NCBI RefSeq assembly: GCF_910592395.1
Contig: NC_088316.1
Coordinates: forward strand, 16,306,001 to 16,370,000
DNA length: 64,000 nt
Direction of reading: 5' to 3'
From: Lineus longissimus
Taxonomy: Eukaryota; Nemertea; Pilidiophora; Heteronemertea; Lineidae
The position numbers and the translations under genes are program-made. The notes beneath the pieces are model-generated. The model did not search any database, was not told the DNA's origin, and worked only from the letters and a program-made list of their open reading frames with translations. Within the stretch, counting starts at the first letter, position 1, and each line of letters begins with the position of its first letter. Shown here piece by piece: positions 1 to 13,481 of the stretch.

Positions 1-3000
1 TTAAAAATATAATACATCGTCTATAATTTTATTTTGGGTAAGTCTTATCTTTTGATGCATTTAGGAAAGGCTAATCGGCTGTTGAAGATACATCGGGCAT
101 GGTGACATGAGCGTCGTGCTCAGCAGAAAGAAATCGAAGGCGCTTCCGATTCAATTTCTTAAACGAACTTCTATGAGATCGCGTTTGGAAGAATAAGTCA
201 CTTATGCAACGTTGATCCAGTTAGCACTGTCACAATCTATAAAATTCGATTAGGATTATTTTGTTAGACCACTGAAAAATACAAAGCTTGGCTTCCTTAT
301 CCCTTCAGTCAAATTTCTTTGCCCTGTTCAAATCTTTTGAGTTTTAAGGATTAGTGTACATGTATTGACATGTACATGTACACATACCATAAGAGCATCT
401 TGGCACTCATTTTGCTGAGGAGACGACATGAACGAATGAACCCGACCTCCCCATCCTGGAAGAGTCCGGCACTCAATAGAAACTGGTATCACACCTCGCT
501 TCCGCAGCTTTCACGATCTAATCAGAGGAAACTCTATTCGATACAACAACCTGCAACCACCTTACTTATGAACTTCTTTGGATGGACCGAGCTATGCGCC
601 CCCCTCCCTTCAAAATTTTTTTAATCCACCACGGCATGCGCACAGTCATGACTGTAAAAGCTTTAATTTTATACATTTTATGTCTGCACACGTACATCAT
701 ATAATCGATGAGGTTATATACATTTTATAATCCATCACATCAGCAAATTAAATAAGTATTAACTTGTCAATAACTGGATCCATAAATGCCTAGCGGGACG
801 TGGATGTCACAGATGTTTAGAACGAACGGCTCCATTTATCTTGATTTAATACTCGCGTGATAAATAATGTTTAGTAAATTTACAATCTACAGCGCTTCTT
901 AAAGCTTTTCCGACAAATGCTTATTAGCAACGCTTCGACATCTACGAATTTTAATCGCGTTTAAATCAGCGGCTACAGTATGTATGTGCATCACTCAACT
1001 ACCAAAGCGATATTATACCATAAACGGCCACCAGAACCAGCAATTGACCTTTACTGTATCACAGCCAACCGATTAAATTTGACTGCCATCGACAATGTTC
1101 CTCTAGCTGAAACGATATCCTTGGGCAAGGATAATTATCTATATCAATAAGAAGTCGAAAATCCCGCCCCTGATCAGATATTTCTTACTAGTCAACATAT
1201 TGTAGTCTTTATGAATTCTTGATATTAATCAGTTGCGTATACATGTGCCTGTGCATTTGTAACAGGATTCTTAATCCCAACAGATCTTGACCAAGAATCT
1301 TAACTGCATATATATAACACTGGATATCAAGAACTTGGGAATCTTAGAGGGATCTTTATCCGGCGTTATGACCTTAGATGCAAGAATAAAAAGCAAACAT
1401 TGCAGGAAATATGCATGGCATCTATCGGCATATGGTACGACATAGCTATACATAATATGTCACTTGATTTGTTCTGGCTTAGTATTGGCTGTATGACGAT
1501 GGCGTCAAAGATATTTCCCCGTCACTGCTACCGTATCGTTCTGTTCCTTCTCTCAGTCATAAGGGTTAAAATACAATATGTAGCATTTTTCACATGTTCA
1601 TTATATTGTTATTGGATTTCAGGTAACTAGCAATGATCGTTGCCGTGTAATATACCTAATAAAAATTGTACAAATTTATAGGAGCAATAAACATTAGTAT
1701 TGATATTGGTAACAATGTAATTCACATGAACGTCGATCGAGATTTACTTCAACCAAACATTTTAATTCCAGGCATGTTATGAACACACCATGTTAACAAA
1801 GACAATATAATGCAAGGAAAACACTAATCGTCGCCCACTTTTTGAAAACGTGCGGTTGTCGCAAACCGCTGGACCGTTCTTTTTTTCTTCTTTGTATTTC
1901 TATGTTGACGTTGCCATGGTAACGATCAAATATTCGACCAGTGCCCCATCCCCAGGATGGAGGATTGATCACTACGAGACAGTTGCTTGAAATGCCAGGG
2001 CAAGTATATCTATCATTTGATGAGTTTTATTTCCGACCATGCATACTGTCCAAGCTATAACGGCATTATCACGCGATCGCCGATATTATTGGTTGTCGTT
2101 GCAAAAAAACTCTTCCAGAAGCACTACACGACAGATCTACTTTCTCTGCGTCGGTTTATGTGGAGAGTTTTCTTTTCCGCCCAAAAAAAGAGCAAAAGAA
2201 GAAGAACTGTCGTTCAGGAAGACTCGGACAAGAGGAAGACGTTAGTGGAATAAATATTCATAACAGAGAAAGCAAAGTTACGACGCTGCAATGGGATGTG
2301 TTGCACCCCCAATCCCCTTCTTGGCAAAAGCCTTTGTCTTTGAAACTGACTGAACTCGCCTGGTCCGAAATTATCTACATGTATATAACACACGACTAAT
2401 GACGACTCAGCTGGGCCAATCGACAAGCCTTCACATGCATAAACAATGCTTTGTACCACTACAAGTGTGGGCATCAGTGGACAACATCCGTGTTTGACGA
2501 CAAGCAATGGGTTTTGTTGATATTGTCAAAAACCTATAGTCGATCAATGGGCTTTGCCGGTGCAATCACCATAAAGTTTTTTTCTGGCACACAGTTAACC
2601 ATACATTAACGTGGCATTTCACCTCATTGCTGTCATCGTATATCATAGTCCAATGTCACACATGAAACCACAAGCGAAAGGCGTTTGCCTCCAACATGTC
2701 TAATAGCCTATGGCTACATTTGCGAGTTAGACTCTTGAGTGTTTGATGACCAAGGTCTGCGTTCATTATTGGATTTTCGGCGTTAAATGACAAAGCAAAT
2801 GAAGGCCTTTGGCATCAAGCGCTCAAATCGCGTTCAATTGTCCAAAGATTCCCAAATCTACAGCTACGAGAAGTGCCAGCGTTCAAAGCTATCACTGAAA
2901 CTACATGTACTCAAGAACTACGAAAATGTGTATAAGTATCAGTACCTGAATGTTTACTTTGTTGACCTTGTTTACCATGCTTCCAATCCGATCGAGAGAA

Positions 3001-6000
3001 AACACTCGTTGTAGTTGAGGTTAAACATCCCCTGAGCAAATAGCGACAACGCATGCGGTATTCTACGCCATTCTGCATCAAAAAAATCAGATAGCCTACT
3101 GACTGCATCAAGCGGCAGTCAGTGCGTTGATTTATTGGTGATTTCAATCAACGTAATACAACTACGTCATTCGGTGGTGGTCCTTCAACCGTTTCTAACA
3201 AACAACGCATGCTTAGAACCTTTTGAAATCATTGGAGAAGATGGACATCCTAATCAATATTGAATGTTGGTTGCATGGCGTGAGCCCGGCAGCTTGCGTG
3301 CAGGTTTGAGATTGATGGCTTCATTAATATAGGCTGCAGTAAACAGCAAGCTGCATTATAGTAGAGCATCTTGTCTTAACGGTTTCTTTCAATTCGTACG
3401 ACATGGTATTGATCTTGACTCTATTTACTGATGCATTTCCTGGTTGGGTAGGCCATAACTATTTAAGGTACCCCTTTCAAGTGTCTGCTCAGAAAAATCT
3501 TTTCCAAAAAAATAAGGAGTAATAAAATAGTTTTTTTCGAGATATTATGCATGAACATTAAAATAAATCGTTCGGCTAACTTTTTTGAAGGAGATGAATC
3601 ACCGCTCAATCATACGGCGTTCTTTAAAGCCGGAGACAGATGAAATCATGGTCACCTGACGCATATGAACGAATCAGCTGGTGATTCTCAAATTCTTGCT
3701 TGAGGAATGACATTTTACACATCCTCTTGAACCAGGTTTGTCATCTACTCCCCTCTCGCTCATTTCAAACGCATTCATACGTGGCGTACATGTTGGGGTA
3801 AAAAGCCAGAATATCAGGATGCATTTATCACTGATTGGTATCCAGGGGGAGTAGCCAGGTTGCTGCAAAAATATAGTAGACCAAGTGATAATCAAGTGAA
3901 AAGATCAAACGTGTCCGATAAAAAGGACGCTATCATAGCGTGGGTCGATAAAATGAACTGCTAACGACTTCAAGCTTTTAAAACTTGCTACGCAAATAAA
4001 CCCAACAATGTTCAATCTTTTATGATGAATCTGGTAAGTGATTAATCTACTTGAGAATTCCCATCAGGCTTGTCAGGATCGTCGACCATAGCAACACAGG
4101 AATTTATGTTGCACTGTGGCCATGGCAATTGTAAAATTTACGCCAGCTTGTGGATTACGGGTTGTGCACCGCAATCTCTCACATCAAGATTCAGAGATTG
4201 TTACAGGTAGTATTGTGATGACAACTCTACAACATGACTTATAGGGCAAGCGTACGTATTGTTATCGAATTTTCTATAGGTACAATGAACTCGGTGACGC
4301 TCCTACGGAAAAAACAAATATGTGACCTGCACTGTAAATTCTCCACTGAGTAAATAGAGCGGTAATTCGCGGATGCAATGCTGTTCTTTCTTTTCCACTG
4401 GACTTCTTTGCTGATATCATGTTTTCCCGTGCTGTGAATATACCCACATACCCCTGTGATGCCTTTGTGTTTATATTCATAGCCGTGAAATAAGTTTCTT
4501 ATTTAAACGTTCGAATGCTGGAATGTCGATTGCTGGAGTGCCTATTGCAGCCTATAGCCAGTAGCTTCCGTAATTGCGTTGTTAAAATTAGTCAAGTACG
4601 CTCCAGAAATTGCAATCTCAGTGATATTAGATTTCTGCTACGGAGGTAAAATTGAGTAAACAGAAGAAGCAGAGAGCTTCAAAACATCAAATGTTAAAAC
4701 ATCATTGCGCTACGCTGACAATGTTTGCTATCAATTACCACAGCTTAGGTGGTTTTTAAGGCTAACGTATTCGCGATTTAACAGACTGCTGAATACACTT
4801 AAATTCGCAAGTAAGCACGTCACGGAACCTTATCGATGAGAAAACAGGTACTTCGGAGCAAACTGTTGTCAGAATGTTGTGTGTCAGTCTATATGCAGTG
4901 TTACTCTATCGCCAAACCATACATGCACGTTGATTGCGTTGCGATGTTGCCGATTTGACTTCTAGTCTAGTCTGTACATGATGACTTCGGGTAACGTTTA
5001 ATGATTAAACCTAACTTTGCTGGGGAAAAATGGGAAACCATGAGCTGAACGAACCTATATACGGAAAGTTTGGATCCAATCCGAAAAATCATCTCATAAT
5101 GTACATGTAATACTTCGTAATGACCAGTTCGGGACGTCAACAGAAGTTAACAAAAGAGGAAAAACTACGAAATTGCCCTGATTTGGCACATATAGGGTAC
5201 GTTCAGTCAAGCGCCTCAACGTATAAATCATTCATACCGCCTGGAGTTGAATATCACCGCCGCGTCCCGCCTGTTAGATATCCGTCAAGCACAATCAATA
5301 GCCTCCTCTGTTTCCCATATCCGTATACGCGTGTAGGTTTCCTGAAAGGCGATGGACTTAACAGGGATGGATAGAACTTTGGCAACGAAAAGGTCAAATC
5401 AGCCGTAGGAACTCGAAAAAAACCCAACCTAAACGAATGTAGTAGTAATAAAGAACGCTGAAAGTCGTGATCGATAATCGTGGTCCCCCCCGCCCGAAAA
5501 AAAACAAAAACATCGAAGCATGGCAGTAGTCGATTTATAACGTCAACCGAAGCTTGTATGATAAGTCCAGTCAACCATTAATTGGAAATCATTTATCATT
5601 TTTATAGCCATACGGAATTGAATACCAAATTTCCACCTAGTGATCATGATCTGCAACCACGGTGCATAGCTTCCTCTATATGACTACGGAGAATTCTCCT
5701 ATTCATGTGCGTACATTGTAAGTCAGATGAGATTGTACAGCCTGTAGGTGATGAACTGGGGGCCATTCTGAATCGAACAGCAGCCGCGTCTGCTGATTGA
5801 TAGTTCACTTGAGATTAAATGCTTCATCGATCTCGTCCCATATCGATCATTACCTATCGCTCGATCGTGAATGATCAGAATATCTGCTCAGTCTCTGCGC
5901 GGTTGAGTCCTCTTCGGAATGATTGCTGGATGTCGGAGTGCGCTCAATGAGAGACACTTAATTGAAGGTAATCCCGTATTTCTTCTGTATATCCCAACTA

Positions 6001-6738
6001 TGGACAAATGAAATCCATCTTTGACGAAATGATATTCCTACCAGATACTTAAATGCAGGTTGATTATGAATTCTCTTCGAATTGATCTGATGTTGTCCTG
6101 GTTGGTCTTGCTTTGCTTTCGCAGCTAGTCTGTGCACTGGGCTTAGGCAACAACGTTGAATGGAGACATGCACGACAAAAGTACACGCGACGAATTTGAC
6201 ATTTGGCATCATTCAGCTGTTCTATTCTGAAGTACATGTATGGATGACACTGTACTTTTATCGATGTGTATCAAAAATATGACGTTCTCTCTGGCTTCTA
6301 TCGTATCGGGTGACAACGGGAAGCCGAATCTCATCAGCTAAAAGAAATCTCGATGATAATGTACTAAGCCAGACAGTGAGAAATATCAATATATGGTCCT
6401 GTGTCCTACGAACAGTGATAATGTCATCTCATCTAAAATCTATTTGATATATGATGAGATGGCTGTCCATTAAATCCATAGGAACGATCACAGGCGTATG
6501 AAAAGTCAAACTCTAGCCCAAATTCACAAGACTCGTCGATTGACGCGTTTTGTCTTTTGGGTGGTGTTTCGATCGTCATGTTCCTGTTGAAAGAAATATA
6601 ACAAGATCTTCGAAGTGTTGCTTCCTACTGGCCATTATTAGATAACCATGATATAAATATACATAGCATGTAAATTCAATTCTATCAGAAAAAATAATAT
6701 TACGACTCCTCATATTTCATTTCTCTTTCAAGCGTTTT
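1..6738. other. Intergenic or intronic, no gene recognised
   Basis: No frame here is longer than about 106 codons and none shows a recognisable domain or convincing splice context. The stretch is AT-rich, with palindromic TACATGTA-type runs (for example around 356-385 and 5100-5110). Nothing else is supported. Confidence 0.6.
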
Positions 6739-7119
6739 TCAAAGCGCTGTTTCCCCACTTCTTCCACAACTACATGTAATATCGGATCCATCAATATTGA
6801 CGACGAAAATCGAAACTTTCAATTTCCGACCATACTCCCGAAGGCGAGCGACACTTTCTACTTGAGTTAACGTTTCGCCTCTTGCGACATTAACCGCATC
6901 AACATCCGGGACAGCTTGTGGCCATTGCAAATCGAAATCAATCAAAATCACCTGTTCAAGTATTTGAAATTTTCCGTCGGGCAAACATGGCTGACATAGA
7001 AACAGCAGTGGCGAAACTAGGGCACACTTCCAGTTTGGACTAACCACATCGCAAGAAGGAATCGATTCTAACCAGTATCTCGGAGCTTGATGGCAGAGGC
7101 TGATGCTCCCCCTTGGCAT
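6739..7119 (-). CDS. Hypothetical 126-codon ORF, unrecognised
   Basis: An ATG-started frame of 126 codons ends in TGA, with a balanced, soluble-looking composition: several Trp and Cys residues and a segment near residues 98-112 that would make a beta strand (KLKVSIFVVNIDGSD). I do not recognise a family, and there is no signal peptide or clear membrane segment. No strong splice acceptor lies just upstream, so it would have to be a single-exon gene or the last exon of one. Two or three frames this long are expected by chance in a window of this size and composition, so it is listed only as the best unsupported ORF in the first 11 kb. Confidence 0.22.
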   Translation of the reverse strand: MPRGSISLCHQAPRYWLESIPSCDVVSPNWKCALVSPLLFLCQPCLPDGKFQILEQVILIDFDLQWPQAVPDVDAVNVARGETLTQVESVARLREYGRKLKVSIFVVNIDGSDITCSCGRSGETAL

Positions 7120-7212
7120 ACTCCATCACGCTTCTCTGCTGCCTATGACAATATCCCCCCGCCATCGGCATCACTTTATTTGATCGACCTGACACTGATT
7201 GAGTGACAGTTG

Positions 7213-7248
7213 TAATAAGGGCGTCAATACTAATAAGGGCGTCAATAC
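7213..7248. repeat. 18-bp perfect tandem duplication (2 copies)
   Basis: The unit TAATAAGGGCGTCAATAC occurs twice head-to-tail (7213-7230 and 7231-7248) with no mismatch. It is probably a replication-slippage duplication. Confidence 0.9.
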
Positions 7249-10200
7249 TAGGCTGTTGTTTCCTGCCGGCATGGTGAGAATTCCGTCACAATGGAACAAT
7301 GTTGATATACACCGGCATACCGGTACCTTAAAACATCTCACCTAGATGAAAAAAATCCCAATGGTGGCAATTTCCGACATCAGCAAGACGTTATCATCAA
7401 CTTTTATGTGTAAACAAATACGATTTGCAGTTCGGTTGCTTTTAGCGAGTTTTTGTGTAAAACTAATCAAAGAATGCGTAAAGGCCTGAGTTTAAGATGG
7501 GATTGGATCCACGATGTCACATGTATCGTGCTACACTACGGAAGAAACGTGCCACATGTTACGAGTCACTTAAACGAGCACGAGACAAAGGCCTGATGTG
7601 GGAGGATGCGTGTTGAGAACTTGGGAACGGGACCATGTCGGGAAGGAAACTCTGTCGGAAACTGAAAACGTGGCTGATCTACCCCGGCGACAACTTTTGT
7701 CGGAACGTATCATGATCCCGTCGAAAAGCTTGTGGGTCACCAACATCATTTTGCTCATCAAGTAAAAATCGGTCACCGACCGCCTGAGAAACAACCCCAC
7801 GGCAACATATTTTGATCACCCGCCGGATCGATCGTCGGCGGTCGCCAACTATAGTATGAATTCGCCATCATGTAATGAGAGAGTCGTATATCTTCTTAAT
7901 CCATATTTATTGATTGGTATTATCTGATTACCGTGCCTATAGGCTGTTCGATCTGAATCAACGCTAAACTAGATGAAATTACGGGTCATCTTCTATATAC
8001 ATATGTATAATAAATGGACAACAATTTTAATTGCTCTTAAAATATCACTTCTCGCCTCCAGATAAATGATACTGCTATATATATACATAAATTATACCAT
8101 CAACATATCTGAATAACGGGTAGTTTTACTTAATCGATTCAAGGATTAAAACCGGTTAATCTTTTGAATAGGATAGGCCAAGCTGAAGCGCTTCGAGCGA
8201 CGTCCATTTCAGCGTCATCGATGCACTTCAACAACAAAGTTTCACAGCAGTGCAGAGTTATGCAAAACACCAAGTTGTTTTATAAAACGATATCTCGTTT
8301 ATCATGTTTCATATTAAAGTCCCCTCTAGAGTGATGCGAGTACAGTAGATAGCTTGCACACGGCATTGGCATCTGCCAAGAACAGGTTTTTAATCATGAG
8401 CTTGACAGCCGTTTGCTCTGTTGACTACAACAACGTTTTAACTATTCAGCCTTATGGTATGAACTTTATCATATTGATTGTTGTATTTACTTTGACAATC
8501 TCATCCCTTGAATCGATTTTCGCAAAATTACCCCGCAGAGAGATTTCCCATCTTTTCCAAAGGGTAGGAGTTGAAGCTCACTGAGCGGAACTGCCGTGGA
8601 AAAGGAAATATTGTGACAGTGTGTATCAGTTCAGTACTCGACACACGGATAAATTTGATTCTGATTATCGATTCGTGAGCTGAAGGGGTCCATAAGAATA
8701 CACTCCGCAAGTTCTAACATTTTATCAGTTGACGACACCATAGATTCACTTATAGATGAAGTCGTAAGCATTTAGTGGATGGAAATGCCGAGCTGATATT
8801 ACAAGACACCTCGTATACCGGCAGAACTGCTCACTGCTCGGTAGGCTGGAAGGTTCACTCTTTTTCTCGATATAACTCGGGAACGAATTCTCGAGGGTCT
8901 TCCACAGGATCTATGTTATCCGCGAAATCACACAATTTGTTCACATGCCTTTGTTGTTGTAGCCATGTGTCTCCCGGGTTAAATTCATCAACAGTAAGCC
9001 CGGCAATTGCATTTTTTTACTCGAACTGCTATAACACTGATTCTTACGAAGTGGTTTATCAACAGAGATTCGAGAGCATGGCGTAGCGTCAAATGATTAT
9101 GAAATATGATTAAAATTTTAACACAGTGTAGCTTAACAGAGTGCAGGAGTATCTGTATTACTGTAGCTATGCTAGCGATATAGAAGACAATATGATAATA
9201 TACATAATGTATCTATACATATTACCCGTTGTATCTCACTCCGAAGGAAAGGGAGATCAAGTCGGGAGAACTCGGCTACTGGGATTGCCTAATCCAAGGA
9301 GTTAAAAAACCTCACAACATTATTTTATTGATTTATTTAACGTTTTTGTTGCATCCTTCGCCAACGTCACGCCGTTGACGACGTGGTTAGTTGAAGAAAA
9401 AATAATCCATCTGGTGTTCACATTCATCAAGTTCAGTGATATTCTGAGGTGAGGTCATCATAATTTCTCCTTAGCAGTCCAAACAAGAATATGACTGGAT
9501 AACTGCTACTTTTTTATGCCCAGGTTGTAGTTGGTATGTGGTCATGACAACAACGTGCATATCACCTCGCTTCGTAATTTCACTCATTCAGTCCTGGAAA
9601 GCTCGTATTACCAGATAGATTAACTCATTCCATAAATCCATGAATTCATGAAATAAAATACTTTCTGGTATTTTCCTAAATTCGGCAAACACAGTAGGCG
9701 ACTTGATTAGCTACCCTTCCCCCATGGTGTAGCCGGTCCAAACTGCTTGCAGAGTATCCTTGAGATACACCCTTGATTGTATTAGAATCCCTTATCCCTT
9801 CGACACAGTCCAAGAAATTTAGTCTATACTTTACTTGGAAGCAAACGTCCCTAGCCCTAAAACTATTTTAACAGCATCATCGTGTACAACGAGTTGCGTT
9901 CCTCTTTGAGATCTTATAATTTTCTCCTCTTTTCACAACCTTCCTCAAGACGAAACTCGCCGCTCGGAGTGCTGGACGTTCGTTTCTTGGGTATACAGTA
10001 ATGTTGTTTCGAGACACAGTCTCTCATAATCTTCTCAACAGATTAACTTGTGCATGAGGTCAAATTTCAGCAAGGCTGTTTGTGAGTGACTATCTAAACG
10101 CGTTCAACACCAAAATCTTTTCCTATCAATCCCCATTTTGGATCGGTCTTCGGGTTAAAAAGGAACCAGAACCCAAAGGATAAGATAAAACACATCTAAA

Positions 10201-11127
10201 CTAATTCCAGGACATGCCAACCTGTCAGAGGTCGTCCGTCGTTGGATATCTCAATCAAATGAGGTTTGCGATATTTTGCCTGTAGTTTACCTTTGATAAT
10301 GTCTTCCAGATTAATCATGCAATTGAACTGACAAGATTAACGATTCGTAACAAATGCACATACTATTCCAAGCTTAAGAACTCATTAATCGTCGTACGGT
10401 TGTTGACATACCATCATTTTATTGTTTTCTGAGTATGATAATCTTTTCCAATGGCTATCCTCAGTTTCTACATGTAATAAGTATTTGAATGTGCTGATTG
10501 AGCCGTATAATCGCGTAGTGTAATTTTAGCGAATTCCGTAGGTCTTGAAGCGAACAAATTTGTTCGATACGAAATAAAGGGAAGCAACTAGATAGAAAAT
10601 GACTTAAGGTAATCCTAGAAAAGTACACTCACTGTAAAGAAAGTCGAGATGTTAACTGGTATACTTCTACTGTCTGGCCTACGGTTAGCGCCTTAAGTGC
10701 AGGCATCTCTGGGTCTCGGAGTCTTGTGCCAACTACGTAGATGGCATTACATAACATTTATATTCTGTGCCGTCATTTAACAGATATACATAGTCCATTG
10801 AGATTCAATGACATCCTTATTGCAGTGCATAATGTTAAAATTAATCCAGCAGAATAAAATGTTCTAGGTCAACTAAATGCCTACGGAAGCTTTATAAATC
10901 ACCGTGAACTAACGCATTATAATGACGTTGCATCCAAAACATTTATACTCCGTGTGGCATACAGTGTAAATAATTATTCCTTAGTCACGATTAACATGAT
11001 TAATGGAACAGAAATAACCTACGTCTACAATTTTTTCAGTATTTCGTTACCATTTTCTTTCCGTGTCATATTCCAAATCTTTAGCAGCTTCCCGTGGGGA
11101 CGATTTAAGCTTGTCCTATCCAACTTT
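7249..11127. other. Intergenic, no gene recognised
   Basis: AT-rich sequence without a supported gene. A short minus-strand frame at 8855-9016 reads like protein but lacks a start and an acceptor. A small imperfect inverted repeat sits near 8135-8172 (ATTCAAGGATTAA against TTAATCTTTTGAAT). The part nearest 11127 should hold the 3' UTR of the KCTD-like gene, but I see no obvious poly(A) signal close to its stop. Confidence 0.55.
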
Positions 11128-11910
11128 TTAGGACACCCTAATGAAGATGAATTCGTTATAGTGTTGCCACTTGTTCTCCTCCGAGTCCATCCCGGGTTTC
11201 AATTCGCCCGCCCCATTGGTCCCCGAAGCACAGCAGCCCTTCATTACGAAGCCGCTCTCGACGAGCATATCAATGGCCTGCTCTATGAAGGTGTGCTTTA
11301 GGAAGAACCGACACGTGTAGCGGTCTGTGCAGCCACGGTCAGGATCTCGGCTTTCATTAAGGGTGTCGCCGAAGACCTCCCGGCAAACGGACACACGGCC
11401 ACACACCAGGATCCGCGAGAGCTTCCGAAATTTCACATCGGCTAATCCGTCGCGGCCAAAAGCGAAGGTCCCGCGATACCCCAGAGTTATCACACCGTTG
11501 GGTTTGTCTGGTTCTGGGCTGACACTGTTCGGCACAGGCGCCTTTATGTGCGAGTGGTGAGTGTGAATGATATTGGCGCTCTGGACGCATTTGACCATAT
11601 TGGGCAACTTGTAAAACTCAGCTTCACTTTTCAGTCTGTCTTTTTCATGGAAATTTTCCGGGAGAACTAACTTCTGGTTACGTAGATAATCCAGTACGTA
11701 ACGAAATAACACCCCATCTCTATCAATGAAGTATTTGCCCTTATTGTCTTTAACTAGCGTCATTTTTCCTTTGCCACTAAACATTGATCCTAATAACGAG
11801 TCATCCTCCTTCGTCAGGGTTGATATACTGGTGGTGTAAAACACCCCTCCTACATTTAGTTCGATAATTGGCGGGAAAGACTCCATCGGCACGTTACTGT
11901 CTATGGACAT
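11128..11910 (-). CDS. KCTD8/12/16-like BTB (T1) domain protein
   Basis: A 260-residue protein in one uninterrupted exon. Residues about 15-110 form a potassium-channel tetramerisation-type BTB/T1 domain: IELNVGG near residue 16, then FIDRDGVLFRYVLDYLR at 61-77 and a Leu-Pro-rich tail. Residues about 138-258 match the H1 domain of the KCTD8/12/16 subgroup, with ITLGYRGTFAFGRD and the diagnostic VFGDTLNESRDPDR block near 179-192. Vertebrate members are auxiliary subunits of GABA-B receptors: T1 binds the receptor tail and forms oligomers, and H1 shapes G-protein signalling and desensitisation. That role is known for vertebrate relatives and is inferred here. The ATG at 11910 follows a CCACC context, and the short N-terminus before T1 is normal for the group. 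The GT32 gene lies on the same strand about 1.6 kb upstream; nothing suggests a functional link. Family assignment is firm; orthology to one vertebrate paralogue is not. Confidence 0.93.
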   Translation of the reverse strand: MSIDSNVPMESFPPIIELNVGGVFYTTSISTLTKEDDSLLGSMFSGKGKMTLVKDNKGKYFIDRDGVLFRYVLDYLRNQKLVLPENFHEKDRLKSEAEFYKLPNMVKCVQSANIIHTHHSHIKAPVPNSVSPEPDKPNGVITLGYRGTFAFGRDGLADVKFRKLSRILVCGRVSVCREVFGDTLNESRDPDRGCTDRYTCRFFLKHTFIEQAIDMLVESGFVMKGCCASGTNGAGELKPGMDSEENKWQHYNEFIFIRVS

Positions 11911-13481
11911 GGTGGTGATCTTATTCAGTTGGTTATTATATTACCCGAGATACTACGCCACACATTCAGATTGTGCGCAGAGAGTTCAGGCACCGATCAC
12001 AGAATAAACAGATATCCGCTTGTGAAAATGGTGGACTAGGTGAATAAGCATAGCCCGGAACAGCGATCACTTTGCGATTTCCAGAAAAAGTCGTACTTCG
12101 TTAAGTTTTCCGCAGAGTTGTCGTCCTATGGCACCAACAGACACGATGAACGTTGTGCATCAGAAACCCACAACGATCGAAGAACAGAATTATGTTCATC
12201 CAGCAAATGAACTCACGTACCTTTTCAGCAAGAATAAAACGACTCACTACTAGGCAACGCACAATAACATCAGATATTGACAATGGCTTCAGCAGAGGCA
12301 AATCCAATAGTACGGAACGCGAGTGGAAGAGTATCAAGTGAATTCGATCCACGTAACTAACACGATAGTCCTACTGCAGCTGGCCTCACTGCTGATCCCA
12401 TGTATTGCTTGGCGACCGAGCAATCGTGCTTCGATCGGGGCAGGCAGGCGGTGTTGGTGAAGCTACAGCCTGGCTCGTTTTGGATGCTTAGAGTGTCGAT
12501 AGATGTAATTATTCTGCTCCATAAATCCCGTCCCCAGTGCGTCTCCGACCATGCAGACATGGTAGAGCTGATGGAAATGGGGCTTGAAAGAGAGATTAAT
12601 CATACAGGGGTCATTTGCGTGGATATAGGGTCATTTGAGCATCTCAAGCTAAAGAAATTACATCAAAGTTCCAGATCGCCAATAGTCCTGAAGCTTACGC
12701 ATGCGCCTTCCGTGTTGCAATTACACCAACATTATCGAGTTACACGGATTTGCTTCCAGTTTTACTGGTGGTGAGCCTTGAATTGATCAGGAAAATCTCG
12801 ACCTCTTTCGAGTAAACATGGCAGAGATTTCATTGGGCCATTTGGATATCTATTCGATATACATGTACATTGCACATGCAGTATTTTGTAGAACACCTGA
12901 TACTCCTTGACTGCGATGTTTCATTCCCGTGCTGGCTAGTATTTGCGTTGTTTCTTTATTTGCCAGGAAATAAATCGATTATGTGTAACACTGGTACATG
13001 TAACTTCATCAGTAGTGAAAGTCCCGCTCAATGTTTTCAATGGCTCCTATACCCATGTTTCTCATTCCAATCCAACGCGCCCTGCGCGAAGCGAGGAGAG
13101 TCATTCTCTAAACCACGGATGTATCCGAGTCTGAATGAACATATCTCCTTGTCGCGTTTCGGATAAATTAATAACAACGAAAAAGAATCCTCGTTGCTGA
13201 TGAGATATATGCACATTGCATAAATTATAAATGCCCTTTGCCCAGGAGCCTATGATGCTTTGGAGTAAATGACATACCACTACATGTATATATGCTCACA
13301 ATTAGAGAGAGGGTGTAGCTATGTAATACATTTTTTTGGTGCATGTACGACGTTTTGACTTAGGCAGTGGTGGAATTTGGAGTTCCTGCGTCGAGGTGAT
13401 GATTTACACCCGTAGACGAGACCGGAAGATTGCGTTCATTCGAAATACCATCTCCAGCTTTCCGTCAACGGAAGACCATTT
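11911..13481. other. Intergenic between KCTD-like and GT32 genes
   Basis: It should contain the 5' UTR/promoter of the KCTD-like gene and the 3' end of the glycosyltransferase gene. A minus-strand donor-like GTACGTGAG near 12220 could end an upstream non-coding exon of the KCTD-like gene, but no strong acceptor is visible before 11910. The frame at 12400-12774 (plus, 124 codons) has no recognisable feature and is within chance length. Confidence 0.5.

Noticed and set aside
12400-12774. 124-codon plus-strand ORF between the KCTD-like and GT32 genes
   Set aside because: No recognisable features and opposite to both neighbours; chance length.
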